From positions 1 through 50,940 of the forward strand of contig QVMW01000021.1 in NCBI GenBank assembly GCA_003417655.1: DNA of 50,940 nucleotides, written 5' to 3'. Below are positions 42,187 through 50,917 of this stretch, one piece after another. This stretch comes from Rhodobacteraceae bacterium 63075. GTDB lineage: Bacteria > Pseudomonadota > Alphaproteobacteria > Rhodobacterales > Rhodobacteraceae. The position numbers and the translations under genes were made by a program. A model generated the notes under the pieces. That model did no database searches and was not told the DNA's origin. It saw nothing but the letters and a program-made list of their open reading frames with translations. The first letter of the stretch is position 1. Every line of letters starts with the position of its first letter.

Positions 42187-43487
42187 GTCAATGCTCCGTC
42201 AGTGGCAGGGTTCAGCCGCGGATGGGTTTCCTCGCCGAGCCAGAAGAGCACGGCGCCGGAGACGAACATCGAGATCGCGACGAACCAGAAGGCGGCTTCC
42301 GCAGCACCCGTCAGGCTGGCGGCAAGGCCGAGGCCCAGAGCGCCGATGGCGTAGCCGAGGTCGCGCCAGAAGCGGTAGATCCCGATGGCCGAGCCCCGCC
42401 ACGCGGGCGGCGTGATGTCAGCCACTGCCGCCGAAAGGTTCGGATAGAGCAGCGCCATGCCGAAGCCCGCCACGCCCGCCGAGACCGACCACCAGAGCGC
42501 GCCGGTGCCCATGACCACCATCGCCACGCCCGCGCCGCAGATCCACATGCCCAGCACGTTGGGCCAGAACCGGCCCACATGGTCCGACAGCCGCCCGGTA
42601 ACAAGCTGCGATCCGCCCCAGACGAAGCCATAGACTCCGACGATCCAGCCGACTTCCGTCAGGCTCGCCCCTTGGCCGACAAGGAAGACCGGAAACAGCG
42701 CCCAGACCAGCGCATCGACGAACTTCTCCACAAGCCCCGCCTGGGAGAACGCGAAGAGCCGCCGGTCGCGCCAGCTCATCAGCGCGAAGACCTCGCGCGT
42801 CGTCGGGTGCTCGGAGACACCCTCGGGGTAGCGCGGCGGGTTCTTTGGGGGTGCGGCCTTGTGCGCGGCCGTCTCGGCCTTGGCCCAGGGCAGCGTGTCC
42901 TTGACCCAGACAACGGTGAGGAGCAACGCCAGGAGGACCACGGCCATGCCGAAGACCAGCAAGCCGACACGCGCCCCCAGCCATTCGGCGGCATAGGCGG
43001 TCAGGATGCCCGCGATGGCGACGCCGACATAGCCCGAGAACTCGTTCAGCCCCATGGTGAACCCGCGTTCCTCGGCCTTGGTGATGTCGAGCTTGGCGGT
43101 CTGCGTCATCGACCAGCAGAGGCCCTGGTTGACGCCGAGAAGCACGGTCGCGGCGACGATCCAGCTCCAGTCTGGCGCGTGCCAGATCATCACCGGGATC
43201 GGCAGCGCCACGACCCAGCCCCAGAACAGCACTTGCTTGCGCCCGATCCGCTCGGACCAGCGCCCGGCGACGAAGTTCATCACCGCCTTCACCGCGCCGA
43301 AGGCCACCACGAAGGACGCCAGCAGCAGGAACGACCCGCGCTCCAGCCCGAATTCGCTCTCGGCCAGTGCGGGGACCACCGTGCGCGTCATGCCGATGGC
43401 GAAGCCCACCAGCATGACCTGGATCAGTTGATGCGCGACCTGGGTCTTGTTCTCGCGAATGCCGCGTTGAAGTGTGTTGTCTGTCAT
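42183..43487 (-). CDS. MFS transporter
   Basis: A 434-residue membrane protein with 12 predicted helices. The loop 2-3 motif is GRWSERIGRKQVLFWG and the matching C-half loop is GRLSDHVGRFWPNVLG. A central loop of about 35 residues (TLPWAKAETAAHKAAPPKNPPRY) divides the halves. No close family name is evident; neighbours suggest transport of a sulfur- or nucleoside-derived compound, in either direction. Overlaps the sterol-desaturase-like gene stop (ATGA) and the DsrE start. Confidence 0.85.
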   Translation of the reverse strand: MTDNTLQRGIRENKTQVAHQLIQVMLVGFAIGMTRTVVPALAESEFGLERGSFLLLASFVVAFGAVKAVMNFVAGRWSERIGRKQVLFWGWVVALPIPVMIWHAPDWSWIVAATVLLGVNQGLCWSMTQTAKLDITKAEERGFTMGLNEFSGYVGVAIAGILTAYAAEWLGARVGLLVFGMAVVLLALLLTVVWVKDTLPWAKAETAAHKAAPPKNPPRYPEGVSEHPTTREVFALMSWRDRRLFAFSQAGLVEKFVDALVWALFPVFLVGQGASLTEVGWIVGVYGFVWGGSQLVTGRLSDHVGRFWPNVLGMWICGAGVAMVVMGTGALWWSVSAGVAGFGMALLYPNLSAAVADITPPAWRGSAIGIYRFWRDLGYAIGALGLGLAASLTGAAEAAFWFVAISMFVSGAVLFWLGEETHPRLNPATDGALT

Positions 43488-44338
43488 TCGGCCGAGTCCT
43501 TCTTGGTGATGCGTGGGTCGAGTGCATGGCCCGAGGCCGGGCCACGGACGGGCTGGACCAGCATCCTGTCGAGCCAGAGGTCACGGCGGGTGCGGAATTG
43601 CTCGATCCCGATCTCCATCCCCTCGTGGCCCTTCGCGGGCTGCGCGATGTAGGTGCCAAGCAGCCGATCCCACCACGGCAGGTTGAAGCCGTAATTCGAA
43701 TTGGTCTCGCGCGGATCGATGGAGTGATGGACGCGGTGCATGTCGGGTGTGACGACGAAGAGGCGCAGCACCCGGTCCACCGGGCGCGGCAGGTCGATGT
43801 TCGCGTGGTTGAAGAGCGCGGTGGCGTTCAGGATCACCTCGAACAGCAGCACCGCAATGGCAGGCGGGCCGAGCGCCGCAACAACCGCCAGCTTGACCCC
43901 CATCGAGATCAGGATTTCCACCGGGTGAAAGCGCAGGCCGGTCGTGGCGTCGAAGTCGAGATCGGCATGGTGCATCCGGTGCAGCCGCCACAGCGCGGGG
44001 ATCGCGTGGAACATGACGTGCTGAAGATAGATGGCCAGATCGAGCAGCAGCATCGATACGACGATCGCCACCCAGAATGACACCTCGATGTTGTTGAACA
44101 GGCCCCAGCCATTGGTTTCGGCCATCACGGCAAGGCCCACCGCGACAATCGGAAAGGTCAGCCGCAGGATCACGGTGTCGAGCACCACGAGTGCGAGGTT
44201 GTTTGTCCAGCGAATGACGCGCGGGATCTCCCGACGCCGACGCGGCGCCGCGAGCTCCCAAAGCGCCATCGCCGCCAGCACGCCAAGGAAGGCGGCAAGG
44301 CGGATCGCGGGTTCAGCAGACAGGATGGTTTCGGACAT
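43484..44338 (-). CDS. Sterol desaturase/fatty acid hydroxylase family protein
   Basis: A 284-residue integral-membrane di-iron enzyme. The three histidine clusters are HVMFH, HRMHH and (HANID...) HRVHH, giving the HxxxH / HxxHH / HxxHH pattern required for di-iron binding; four hydrophobic segments surround them. Family members hydroxylate or desaturate lipids and related carbon chains with O2; the substrate is unknown. The ATG at 44338 was chosen over an upstream in-frame codon, since the gene is divergent from the ArsR-rhodanese gene across an 84-base gap. First gene of the four-gene operon. Confidence 0.87.
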   Translation of the reverse strand: MSETILSAEPAIRLAAFLGVLAAMALWELAAPRRRREIPRVIRWTNNLALVVLDTVILRLTFPIVAVGLAVMAETNGWGLFNNIEVSFWVAIVVSMLLLDLAIYLQHVMFHAIPALWRLHRMHHADLDFDATTGLRFHPVEILISMGVKLAVVAALGPPAIAVLLFEVILNATALFNHANIDLPRPVDRVLRLFVVTPDMHRVHHSIDPRETNSNYGFNLPWWDRLLGTYIAQPAKGHEGMEIGIEQFRTRRDLWLDRMLVQPVRGPASGHALDPRITKKDSAE

Positions 44339-44381
44339 GGGACCGGTCCTTGGGGTTGCGGAAAGCGGCGAAATCGCTATC

Positions 44382-44401
44382 ATTCAATTTATCACTTGAA
44401 C
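44382..44401. promoter_or_regulatory. Inverted-repeat operator candidate for ArsR-rhodanese
   Basis: TTCAA at 44383-44387 and TTGAA at 44396-44400 form an inverted repeat with an 8-base centre, in the AT-rich gap between the two divergent genes. The ATTC-N8-GAAT layout is like operators of SqrR/BigR-type ArsR repressors (from memory). Confidence 0.55.
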
Positions 44402-44422
44402 GATTAAGGTTTGGAAACCCCG

Positions 44423-45088
44423 ATGTCAACCAGCCCCAAGACAGCCCTGCTCGAAGAATATGCGCTTGTCGCCCGCGCCCTGTCGGCCCCGGCCCGGCTC
44501 TCGCTGCTGGAACAACTGGCGCAAGGCGAACGCGGGGTCGAGGCGCTGGCCAACAAGACCGGCCTGACAATCGCCAACTGCTCGCAGCATCTCCAGCAGC
44601 TCCGCCGTGCGGGCCTCGTCACCAGCCGTCGCGACGGCAAGGCGGTGATCTACCGGTTGACCGACGCGAAGACGCTGGAGCTGATGGACCTTCTGCGCAT
44701 CGTGGCCGAGCGGAACCTCGCGCAGGTCGAGCGCATCCTGCGGGGTCTCTCGGGCGAACAAGATGCGCCCGAACCGCTCAGCCGCGATGAGCTCGCGAAA
44801 CGATTGGCCGAAGGATCCGTCACCGTTCTCGATGTGCGCCCCACGGATGAATACGCCAGCGCGCACATTCCCGGCGCGCTGAACGCGACGCTCGAGGAAC
44901 TGGAGCAAGTGCTGCCCACGCTCGCACCGGACGCCGAGATCGTCGCCTATTGCCGCGGCCCCTACTGCGTCTATGCCCATCAGGCCGTCGCAACCCTGCG
45001 CCGCCACGGCCTCAACGCGCGGCGGCTGGACGGCGGCCTGCCGGAATGGCGCGAAGATGGAAGGCCGGTCTTGGTCGCACCAACCTGA
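44423..45088 (+). CDS. ArsR-family regulator fused to a rhodanese domain
   Basis: A 221-residue protein. Residues 1-110 form an ArsR winged helix: LVARALSAPARLSLLEQLAQGERGVEALANKTGLTIANCSQHLQQLRRAGLVTSRRDGKAVIYRL, with Cys53 in the recognition region. Residues 115-220 form a rhodanese domain (VTVLDVRPTDEYASAHIPGALN) with the active loop YCRGPYC (Cys177 and Cys182). A persulfide or other reactive sulfur species could be sensed through these cysteines, by analogy with persulfide-sensing ArsR proteins; this is inference. It is divergent from the sterol desaturase-MFS-DsrE-fusion operon and is its likely repressor. The start is ATG 44423; a TTG four codons up is possible. Confidence 0.87.
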   Translation: MSTSPKTALLEEYALVARALSAPARLSLLEQLAQGERGVEALANKTGLTIANCSQHLQQLRRAGLVTSRRDGKAVIYRLTDAKTLELMDLLRIVAERNLAQVERILRGLSGEQDAPEPLSRDELAKRLAEGSVTVLDVRPTDEYASAHIPGALNATLEELEQVLPTLAPDAEIVAYCRGPYCVYAHQAVATLRRHGLNARRLDGGLPEWREDGRPVLVAPT

Positions 45089-45301
45089 ATTACCACGACT
45101 GCCAAGGGAGGATCGTCGTTCTATCGAACCGGGCCCCAGTCGAACAGGTCGGTTCGTCGATAAGATGGTTTCTCACATTGCAGGGGCGAAAGCCCCGCTC
45201 GAAGCCCGTCAAAGTGAGGCATTCTCAGGCGTAGGGGAGATCGTGCGAACGCAGCGATCGGCAGGAACGTCCGGCCACGGAAAACTCCGGCCCTTCCGCG
45301 C

Positions 45302-46051
45302 TCACGCGTCCCCGAGCTGCGCCATGACCTCGTCGGAGGCTTCGAAATTCGTCGTGACGTTCTGCACATCGTCGTCGTCTTCCAGCGCGTCGATGAGCTT
45401 CATGAGCTTTTCCATGCCCTCGAGGTCCATCTCGGTCGTCGTGGTCGGACGCCAGACCAGCTTGGTGCTCTCGCTCTCGCCCAGCTCGGCCTCGAGCGCG
45501 TTGGAGACATCGTTGAGGTCCGTGTCCGCACACCAGATGACATGGCCGTCCTCGGAGCTTTCAACGTCCTCCGCGCCCGCCTCGATCGCGGCCATCATCA
45601 CCGTGTCGGCATCGCCCGCCTCGGGCGGGTAGCTCACCGCGCCCTTGCGCTCGAACATGAAGCCGACAGAGCCCGTCTCGCCGAGGTTGCCGCCATTCTT
45701 GGTAAAAAGCGAGCGCACGTTCGAGGCGGTGCGGTTGCGGTTGTCGGTCATCGTCTCGACGATCACCGCAACGCCATTCGGCCCATAGCCCTCGTAGCGG
45801 ATTTCCTCATAGGCCTCGCCCTCGCCGCCGGTGGCCTTCTTTATCGCGCGCTCGATGTTGTCCTTGGGCATCGACTGGCCCTTGGCTTCCTTGACCGCAA
45901 GGCGCAGGCGCGGGTTCTTCTCGGGGTCCGGATCGCCCATCTTGGCAGCAACGGTGATTTCCTTGGAGAGCTTGGAGAAGAGCTTCGAGCGCAGCTTGTC
46001 CTGGCGCCCCTTGCGGTGTTGGATATTTGCCCATTTGGAATGGCCGGCCAT
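45302..46051 (-). CDS. yebC: YebC/PmpR family protein
   Basis: A 249-residue cytoplasmic protein. The N-terminus [32 protein letters not shown] is the standard YebC start, followed by [39 protein letters not shown] and the [16 protein letters not shown] segment. YebC proteins act as transcriptional regulators, and some are reported to help ribosomes at difficult sequences. Divergent from the SLC13 transporter. Assignment is secure. Confidence 0.96.
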   Translation of the reverse strand: MAGHSKWANIQHRKGRQDKLRSKLFSKLSKEITVAAKMGDPDPEKNPRLRLAVKEAKGQSMPKDNIERAIKKATGGEGEAYEEIRYEGYGPNGVAVIVETMTDNRNRTASNVRSLFTKNGGNLGETGSVGFMFERKGAVSYPPEAGDADTVMMAAIEAGAEDVESSEDGHVIWCADTDLNDVSNALEAELGESESTKLVWRPTTTTEMDLEGMEKLMKLIDALEDDDDVQNVTTNFEASDEVMAQLGDA

Positions 46052-46183
46052 GTCTTGCTCCCCGTGAGGTGTCTCGCGTTCGGCCTTCTATAAGGCAGGC
46101 AGGGCGCGGGGTTCAAGCGCAGGGGGCAGGCCCCGGCATTTTTCCCATCGCACAGCTCCGCGCGCCGCGCTAGGCTCGGGCCC

Positions 46184-47956
46184 ATGACACAGGACCAGAT
46201 CATTCTCTTCTCGCTATTCGGCGGCGTCTTCGCCCTCCTGCTCTGGGGGCGCTGGCGCTACGATCTCGTCGCTTTCGGCGCGCTCATGCTCGGCGTCGTG
46301 CTCGGCGTCGTCGAGACCAAGCAGGCCTTCAACGGCTTCGGCCACCCGGCGACGATCGTCGTCGCCCTCGTGCTCGTCGTCTCGGCGGGGCTCGTGCGCT
46401 CCGGCGCGATCTACCTGATCACCCGCACGCTCGTCGACAGCTCACGCAGCCTTTTCGCCCATATCACCATCATGGGCAGCGTCGGCGGCGTGCTCTCGGG
46501 CTTCATGAACAACGTCGCCGCGCTGGCCCTGCTGATGCCCGTCGATATCCAGACCGCCCGCAAGGCGGGCCGCGCGCCGGGCCTGTCGCTGATGCCGCTC
46601 AGCTTCGCGACGATCCTGGGCGGCATGGCCACGCTGATCGGCACACCGCCCAACATCATCATCGCCTCGTTCCGCGGCGAGGCCCTGGGCGAGCCGTTCA
46701 GGATGTTCGACTTCGCCCCCGTGGGCGCGCTCACGGCCATCGCCGGGCTCGTCTTCGTCGCCCTGGTCGGCTGGCGTCTCATCCCGCAGCGTGAGGATGC
46801 GCTCAAGGATGTGGGCGAGCTGTCGCCCTATATCGCCGAGCTGACCGTGCCGGAAGATTCCAAGCATATCGGCACGCGGCTCGCCGAACATGAAGAGGTC
46901 GCCGAAAGCGCCGATGTGGCGATCATCGGGCTGGTGCGCGACGGCAAGCGCCGCTATGGCGCGGCCCGCAACAGCCGCTTGCAGCCCGGCGACACGCTCG
47001 TGCTCGAAGCCACGCCCGAGGCGCTCGACGAGTTTCGCAGCATCCTCGGCCTCGCCTTCACCGATTCCGAAAGCGAGGCAAAGCTCAATGCCGCCGGCGA
47101 GGGGCTCGATCTGGTCGAGGTCGTCGTCCCCGCCGAATCGCGCATCGAAGGCAAGACCGCCGTCAGGCTCGGCCTGTCCTGGCGCAAGCAGACCGTGCTC
47201 ATGGGCATCTCCCGCCAGGGCCGCCGCATGACAAGCCGCATCCGCAAGACCAGGATACATGCCGGCGACATCCTCCTGCTGCTCGTGCCCAAGGGCACGA
47301 CAAGGGACGTCACCGAATGGCTCGGCTGCCTGCCGCTGGCCAATCGCGGCCTGGCCGTGACGCGCGACAGCAAGACATGGCTGGCCATCGGCCTCTTCGC
47401 CGCCGCCGTGGCCGCCGCCTCCGTGGGCCTGCTCTACCTGCCCGTCGCCCTCGGCATCGTCTGCGTCGCCTATGTGCTCTTTCGCATCCTGCCGCTCAAC
47501 GAGCTTTACGATCATATCAACTGGCCGGTCGTCGTTCTGCTCGGCTCGATGATCCCGCTCGGCGCGGCACTGGAGCAATCCGGCGGGACCGAACTTCTGG
47601 CCAATTCCCTGCTCGGGTTCACGAGCAGCCTGCCGCCCTGGGCCATCCTCGCAGCGCTGATGATCGTCACGATGACCCTCTCTGACGTGCTCAACAACAC
47701 CGCGACGACGATCGTCGCCGCCCCCGTCGGCATCGAGATGGCCCGTGTCCTCGAGGTCTCGCCCGACCCGTTCCTCATGGCCGTGGCCGTCGCCGCCTCC
47801 TCGGCCTTTCTCACGCCCATCGGCCACAAGAACAACACGCTGATCCTCGGCCCCGGCGGCTACCGCTTCAGCGATTACTGGCGCATGGGCCTGCCGCTGG
47901 AAGTGATCGTCGTCGCGGTATCGATCCCGCTCATCCTGCTCTTCTGGCCGCTCTGA
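46184..47956 (+). CDS. SLC13-family permease with central TrkA-C domains
   Basis: A 590-residue inner-membrane protein. The two membrane halves have paired motifs, SGFMNNVAALALLMPV and TLIGTPPNIIIASF in the first and LSDVLNNTATTIVAAPV and TPIGHKNNTLILGPGGYRF in the second, typical of divalent-anion (DASS) transporters. The middle (about residues 205-395) holds two RCK_C/TrkA-C-type domains, seen in the sodium/sulfate-symporter-like subgroup. The substrate is probably an anion such as sulfate or a dicarboxylate. Confidence 0.9.
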   Translation: MTQDQIILFSLFGGVFALLLWGRWRYDLVAFGALMLGVVLGVVETKQAFNGFGHPATIVVALVLVVSAGLVRSGAIYLITRTLVDSSRSLFAHITIMGSVGGVLSGFMNNVAALALLMPVDIQTARKAGRAPGLSLMPLSFATILGGMATLIGTPPNIIIASFRGEALGEPFRMFDFAPVGALTAIAGLVFVALVGWRLIPQREDALKDVGELSPYIAELTVPEDSKHIGTRLAEHEEVAESADVAIIGLVRDGKRRYGAARNSRLQPGDTLVLEATPEALDEFRSILGLAFTDSESEAKLNAAGEGLDLVEVVVPAESRIEGKTAVRLGLSWRKQTVLMGISRQGRRMTSRIRKTRIHAGDILLLLVPKGTTRDVTEWLGCLPLANRGLAVTRDSKTWLAIGLFAAAVAAASVGLLYLPVALGIVCVAYVLFRILPLNELYDHINWPVVVLLGSMIPLGAALEQSGGTELLANSLLGFTSSLPPWAILAALMIVTMTLSDVLNNTATTIVAAPVGIEMARVLEVSPDPFLMAVAVAASSAFLTPIGHKNNTLILGPGGYRFSDYWRMGLPLEVIVVAVSIPLILLFWPL

Positions 47957-48009
47957 ATCCTCCGCGGCCAAGCCGCGTCTTCTCTTTTCAAATGTCCCCG
48001 GGGGAGCGC

Positions 48010-48059
48010 GAGGGGGCAGACAGCCCCCTCGCCCCGGTCGGATTTGCGCAGCAAATTCG
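48010..48059. repeat. GAGGGGGC-family hairpin and AT-rich hairpin
   Basis: Arms GAGGGGGC and GCCCCCTC with an AGACA loop (48010-48030) repeat the element at 32082-32102, including the CGGGGGAG flank. Next to it, arms CGGATTTGC / GCAAATTCG with a GCA loop (48039-48059, one mismatch) follow the 9-bp design of the AT-rich hairpins. Both lie between two convergent SLC13 genes. Confidence 0.75.
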
Positions 48060-48064
48060 AAAGC

Positions 48065-49843
48065 CTACAGCGGCCAGATAACCGGAATGAGCGCAGAGGC
48101 CAGCAGCCCGACCGACAGGTTGAGCGGAATGCCCACGCGCATGAAATCGGTGAACTTGTAGCCGCCCGGCCCATAGACCAGCGTGTTGGTCTGATACCCG
48201 ATGGGCGTGGCGAAGGAGGCGCTCGCCGCCACCATCACGGCAACGACCAGGGGCCGCGGATCGATCCCCAGCGCCTCGGCCACGCCGATCGCCACCGGGG
48301 TGATCACCACGGCGACCGCGTTGTTGCTCACGAGCTCCGTCAGCACGCTGGTGAGCAGGTAGATCGCCCAGACGATGAGAAAGGCCGGCAGCGCCGAAAG
48401 CCCCGGCGCGATCGCCCGGACAATCAGCTCGACAGCCCCCGTCGCCTGCAAGGCGGCCCCGATGGCCAGCATCGAGAAGATCAGCGCGAGCAAGCGCCCG
48501 TCCACGAAGGAAAACGCCTCGTCAGCGTCGATACAGCGCGACACGAGCACGATGGCCACGGCCAGAACCGCCAGCAGCAGGATCGGCGCGACGCCAAAGC
48601 CGGCGAGCGCCACGAGCGCAGCCAGCACGCCCAGCGCCACCGGCGCATGGCCCCTGCGATAGGCCTTCGCCTGCGGCTGGTTCACCTCGACAAGGTCCAT
48701 GTCCGCCGTGAGCCGGTGAATGTCGTCCGGCGCGCCCTCGAGCAGCAAGGTGTCGCCCACCCGCACGATGAGCTCGTCGAGCTGGCGGCCGATATTCTGG
48801 TTTCTGCGGTGCACGGCCAGCGGATAGACCCCGTAGCGCCGCCGCAGCCGCATCGCGCCCAGCTTGCGCCCGACCATCCGCGCCCCCGGCGTGATCAGCA
48901 CCTCCACGGTCGTTGTCTCGACAGCCGAGACCTGGTCGACGCGCTTGAGCTCCTTGTTGCGCTGCAGGCTCAGAAGCTCGGTCATCTCCGTGCGCAGCAC
49001 CACCCGGTCGCCCACCTGGAGCGTCACCCCCTTGAGGTTGCGCCGCAGCGAGGTATCGCCGCGCACCACGTCGATGAGCCGCACGCCCTCGCGCTTGAAG
49101 AGCTGCACGCCGGTGACATCGCGCCCGATGAGGTTGCTCTCGGGCGGGATCACCGCCTCGGTGAAGAACTTCATCTTCGAGCGGTCGCTGAGCAGGCTGG
49201 CCATGCTGTCGCGCTCGGGCAGGAGCTTCGGCGCGATGAAGCGCAGGTAGATCATCCCCCAGATCACCAGCACGATCCCGAGCGGCGTCACCTCGAAGAT
49301 GGTGAAAGCCGCCTGCCCGTTGGCCCGCGCCACGCCATCGACCAGAAGGTTGGTCGAGGTCCCGATCAGCGTCAGCGTCCCGCCGAGGATCGCCGCGTAG
49401 GAGAGCGGAATGAGCAGCTTGGACGCCGAAACACCCATCGTCCGCGCCAGTTGCACGAAAACCGGGATCATGACGACGACGACAGGCGTGTTCGACACGA
49501 CGGCAGAAGCGATCACGACGAAGCCCATGAGCAGCCCGATCGCCAGCGCCGGGCTCCTCACCGCCATCCTGTCGGCAAGGGACGTAAAGGCATCGAGCGC
49601 CCCGGTGCGCACCATCGCGCCCATGACGATGAACATCGCCGCGATGGTCCAGGGCGCGGGGTTCGAGAGCACCTCGAGCCCCGCCTCGTAGGGCAACAGC
49701 CCCAGCACCAGCATCAGCGCCACCCCCGCGATCGCCACGACCTCGGTGGGATAGACCTCCCGTATGAAGAGCACGAACATCCCCACGACAACACCCAGCG
49801 CCAGAAGCGCCTGCGTCGTCTCTCCCAGCTCGATAATCCCCAT
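48065..49843 (-). CDS. SLC13-family permease, second copy
   Basis: A 592-residue paralogue of the protein at 46184 in architecture: SAVVSNTPVVVVMIPVFV and TLIGTSTNLLVDGV in the first membrane half, two TrkA-C-type domains in the middle (about 190-390), then LTELVSNNAVAVVITPVAI and TPIGYQTNTLVYGPGGYKF in the second half. The two proteins differ widely in sequence, so this is not a recent duplication. The ATG at 49843 has GAGG nine bases upstream; an ATG nine codons earlier (49870) is possible. Convergent with the first copy. Confidence 0.9.
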   Translation of the reverse strand: MGIIELGETTQALLALGVVVGMFVLFIREVYPTEVVAIAGVALMLVLGLLPYEAGLEVLSNPAPWTIAAMFIVMGAMVRTGALDAFTSLADRMAVRSPALAIGLLMGFVVIASAVVSNTPVVVVMIPVFVQLARTMGVSASKLLIPLSYAAILGGTLTLIGTSTNLLVDGVARANGQAAFTIFEVTPLGIVLVIWGMIYLRFIAPKLLPERDSMASLLSDRSKMKFFTEAVIPPESNLIGRDVTGVQLFKREGVRLIDVVRGDTSLRRNLKGVTLQVGDRVVLRTEMTELLSLQRNKELKRVDQVSAVETTTVEVLITPGARMVGRKLGAMRLRRRYGVYPLAVHRRNQNIGRQLDELIVRVGDTLLLEGAPDDIHRLTADMDLVEVNQPQAKAYRRGHAPVALGVLAALVALAGFGVAPILLLAVLAVAIVLVSRCIDADEAFSFVDGRLLALIFSMLAIGAALQATGAVELIVRAIAPGLSALPAFLIVWAIYLLTSVLTELVSNNAVAVVITPVAIGVAEALGIDPRPLVVAVMVAASASFATPIGYQTNTLVYGPGGYKFTDFMRVGIPLNLSVGLLASALIPVIWPL

Positions 49844-49929
49844 CGGGCCACGCCTCTTCAGCTTTGCCATTGTTTTGAAGCAGTCTCGCCGCTCGGTGCC
49901 TGTCCCGCAAGCGCTTCCTTGCCCTGCGC

Positions 49930-50742
49930 CTAAGGGGCCTGCTCGGGCAGCCGCCCGCCCACGCGCACGGGCACGATCCGCTGCGCACGGCCAGAGCGGT
50001 CATCGGTCTCGATGAAGACGCCGCAAAGGCTCGCCTCCTCGTTTGCCGGCGTGAAGCGCGCCTTCGGCATGCCGGTGACAAAGCGCCTGAGCGGTTCCGC
50101 CTTCTCCATGCCGATCACGCTCAGATAATCGCCGCACATGCCCGCATCGGTCAGATACCCCGTGCCGCCGGGCAGAAGCTGCGCATCGGCGGTGGGCACA
50201 TGGGTATGCGTGCCCACGACAAGGCTCGCCCGCCCGTCGCAGAAATGTCCCATCGCCATCTTCTCCGAGGTCGCCTCGCAATGCATATCGACGATCGCCG
50301 CCTGCACCCCGCCGCCCAGCACATGACGCTTCAGCACCGTGTCGATCTGCCCGAACGGGTCCTCGAAGGCGCGCTTCATGAAGACCTGCCCCAACACCTG
50401 CGCCACGAGGATCTTGCGCCCCCGCGCATCCGAAAAGACACGCGCGCCCGTGCCGGGGGCATCCTTGGCGAAATTGATCGGCCTGAGCACGCGCGGCTCC
50501 TGGCCGATGAATTGCAGCATGTCCTTCTGATCGAAAGCATGATCGCCCAGCGTGAGCACATCCGCCCCGGCCTCGAGCAGCAGCTTGGCATGCGCGCCCG
50601 AAAGGCCCATCCCGCCGGTCGCATTCTCGCCATTGACCACCACGAAATCGAGCCCCCAGGCCTCGCGCAAGCCCTTGAGCCACTCACTCACCGCCCGCCG
50701 CCCCGCGCGGCCCATCACATCGCCCAGAAACAAGATTCTCAT
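49930..50742 (-). CDS. YmdB-like metallophosphoesterase
   Basis: A 270-residue enzyme of the YmdB/TIGR00282 type, a cyclic-nucleotide or 2',3'-cNMP phosphodiesterase family. The metal motifs are clear: MRILFLGDVMGRAGRRAVSEWL, FVVVNGENATGGMGL, LTLGDHAFDQKDML, VDMHCEATSEKMAMGHFCDGRASLVVGTHTHVPTADAQLLPGGTGYLTDAGMCG. Cytoplasmic. In many Alphaproteobacteria this gene follows a 5-formyltetrahydrofolate cyclo-ligase gene, which would lie beyond the window end. Confidence 0.95.
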   Translation of the reverse strand: MRILFLGDVMGRAGRRAVSEWLKGLREAWGLDFVVVNGENATGGMGLSGAHAKLLLEAGADVLTLGDHAFDQKDMLQFIGQEPRVLRPINFAKDAPGTGARVFSDARGRKILVAQVLGQVFMKRAFEDPFGQIDTVLKRHVLGGGVQAAIVDMHCEATSEKMAMGHFCDGRASLVVGTHTHVPTADAQLLPGGTGYLTDAGMCGDYLSVIGMEKAEPLRRFVTGMPKARFTPANEEASLCGVFIETDDRSGRAQRIVPVRVGGRLPEQAP

Positions 50743-50864
50743 GCCGAACCCATATGCCGCAGCGCCGCCGCTTGCAATCTCTCAAACCTCCCGCGCTTTC
50801 TTCTTGCTGAAAATATCCCTGCGCAACGCGCGCCGCCCCGCACGCCGCCGCCCGGCCTGGCGCC

Positions 50865-50917
50865 CCCGCGTTTTCGCGGCGCGGGGTGGGTGGGCGGGCG
50901 CGCCGTGAAAACGCGGG
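50865..50917. repeat. Hairpin with G-quadruplex-type loop, copy 2
   Basis: Arms CCCGCGTTTTC (50865-50875) and GAAAACGCGGG (50907-50917) pair perfectly over 11 bp. The spacer has GGGGTGGGTGGGCGGG on the plus strand. Compared with the copy at 33152-33200, the loop core is identical while the arms differ in a complementary way. It lies upstream of the YmdB-like gene, near a TTCTTGCTGAAAATATCCC stretch that resembles the flank of the GAGGGGGC repeats. Confidence 0.8.

Noticed and set aside
46184..49843. The two convergent SLC13 genes as a recent duplication forming a long inverted repeat
   Set aside because: Architecture is shared, but the protein sequences differ throughout, so no long DNA inverted repeat exists.
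48044..49933. A 629-codon plus-strand frame rich in His, Arg and Asp
   Set aside because: It mirrors the SLC13 permease on the minus strand; its low-complexity composition is that of an antisense shadow.
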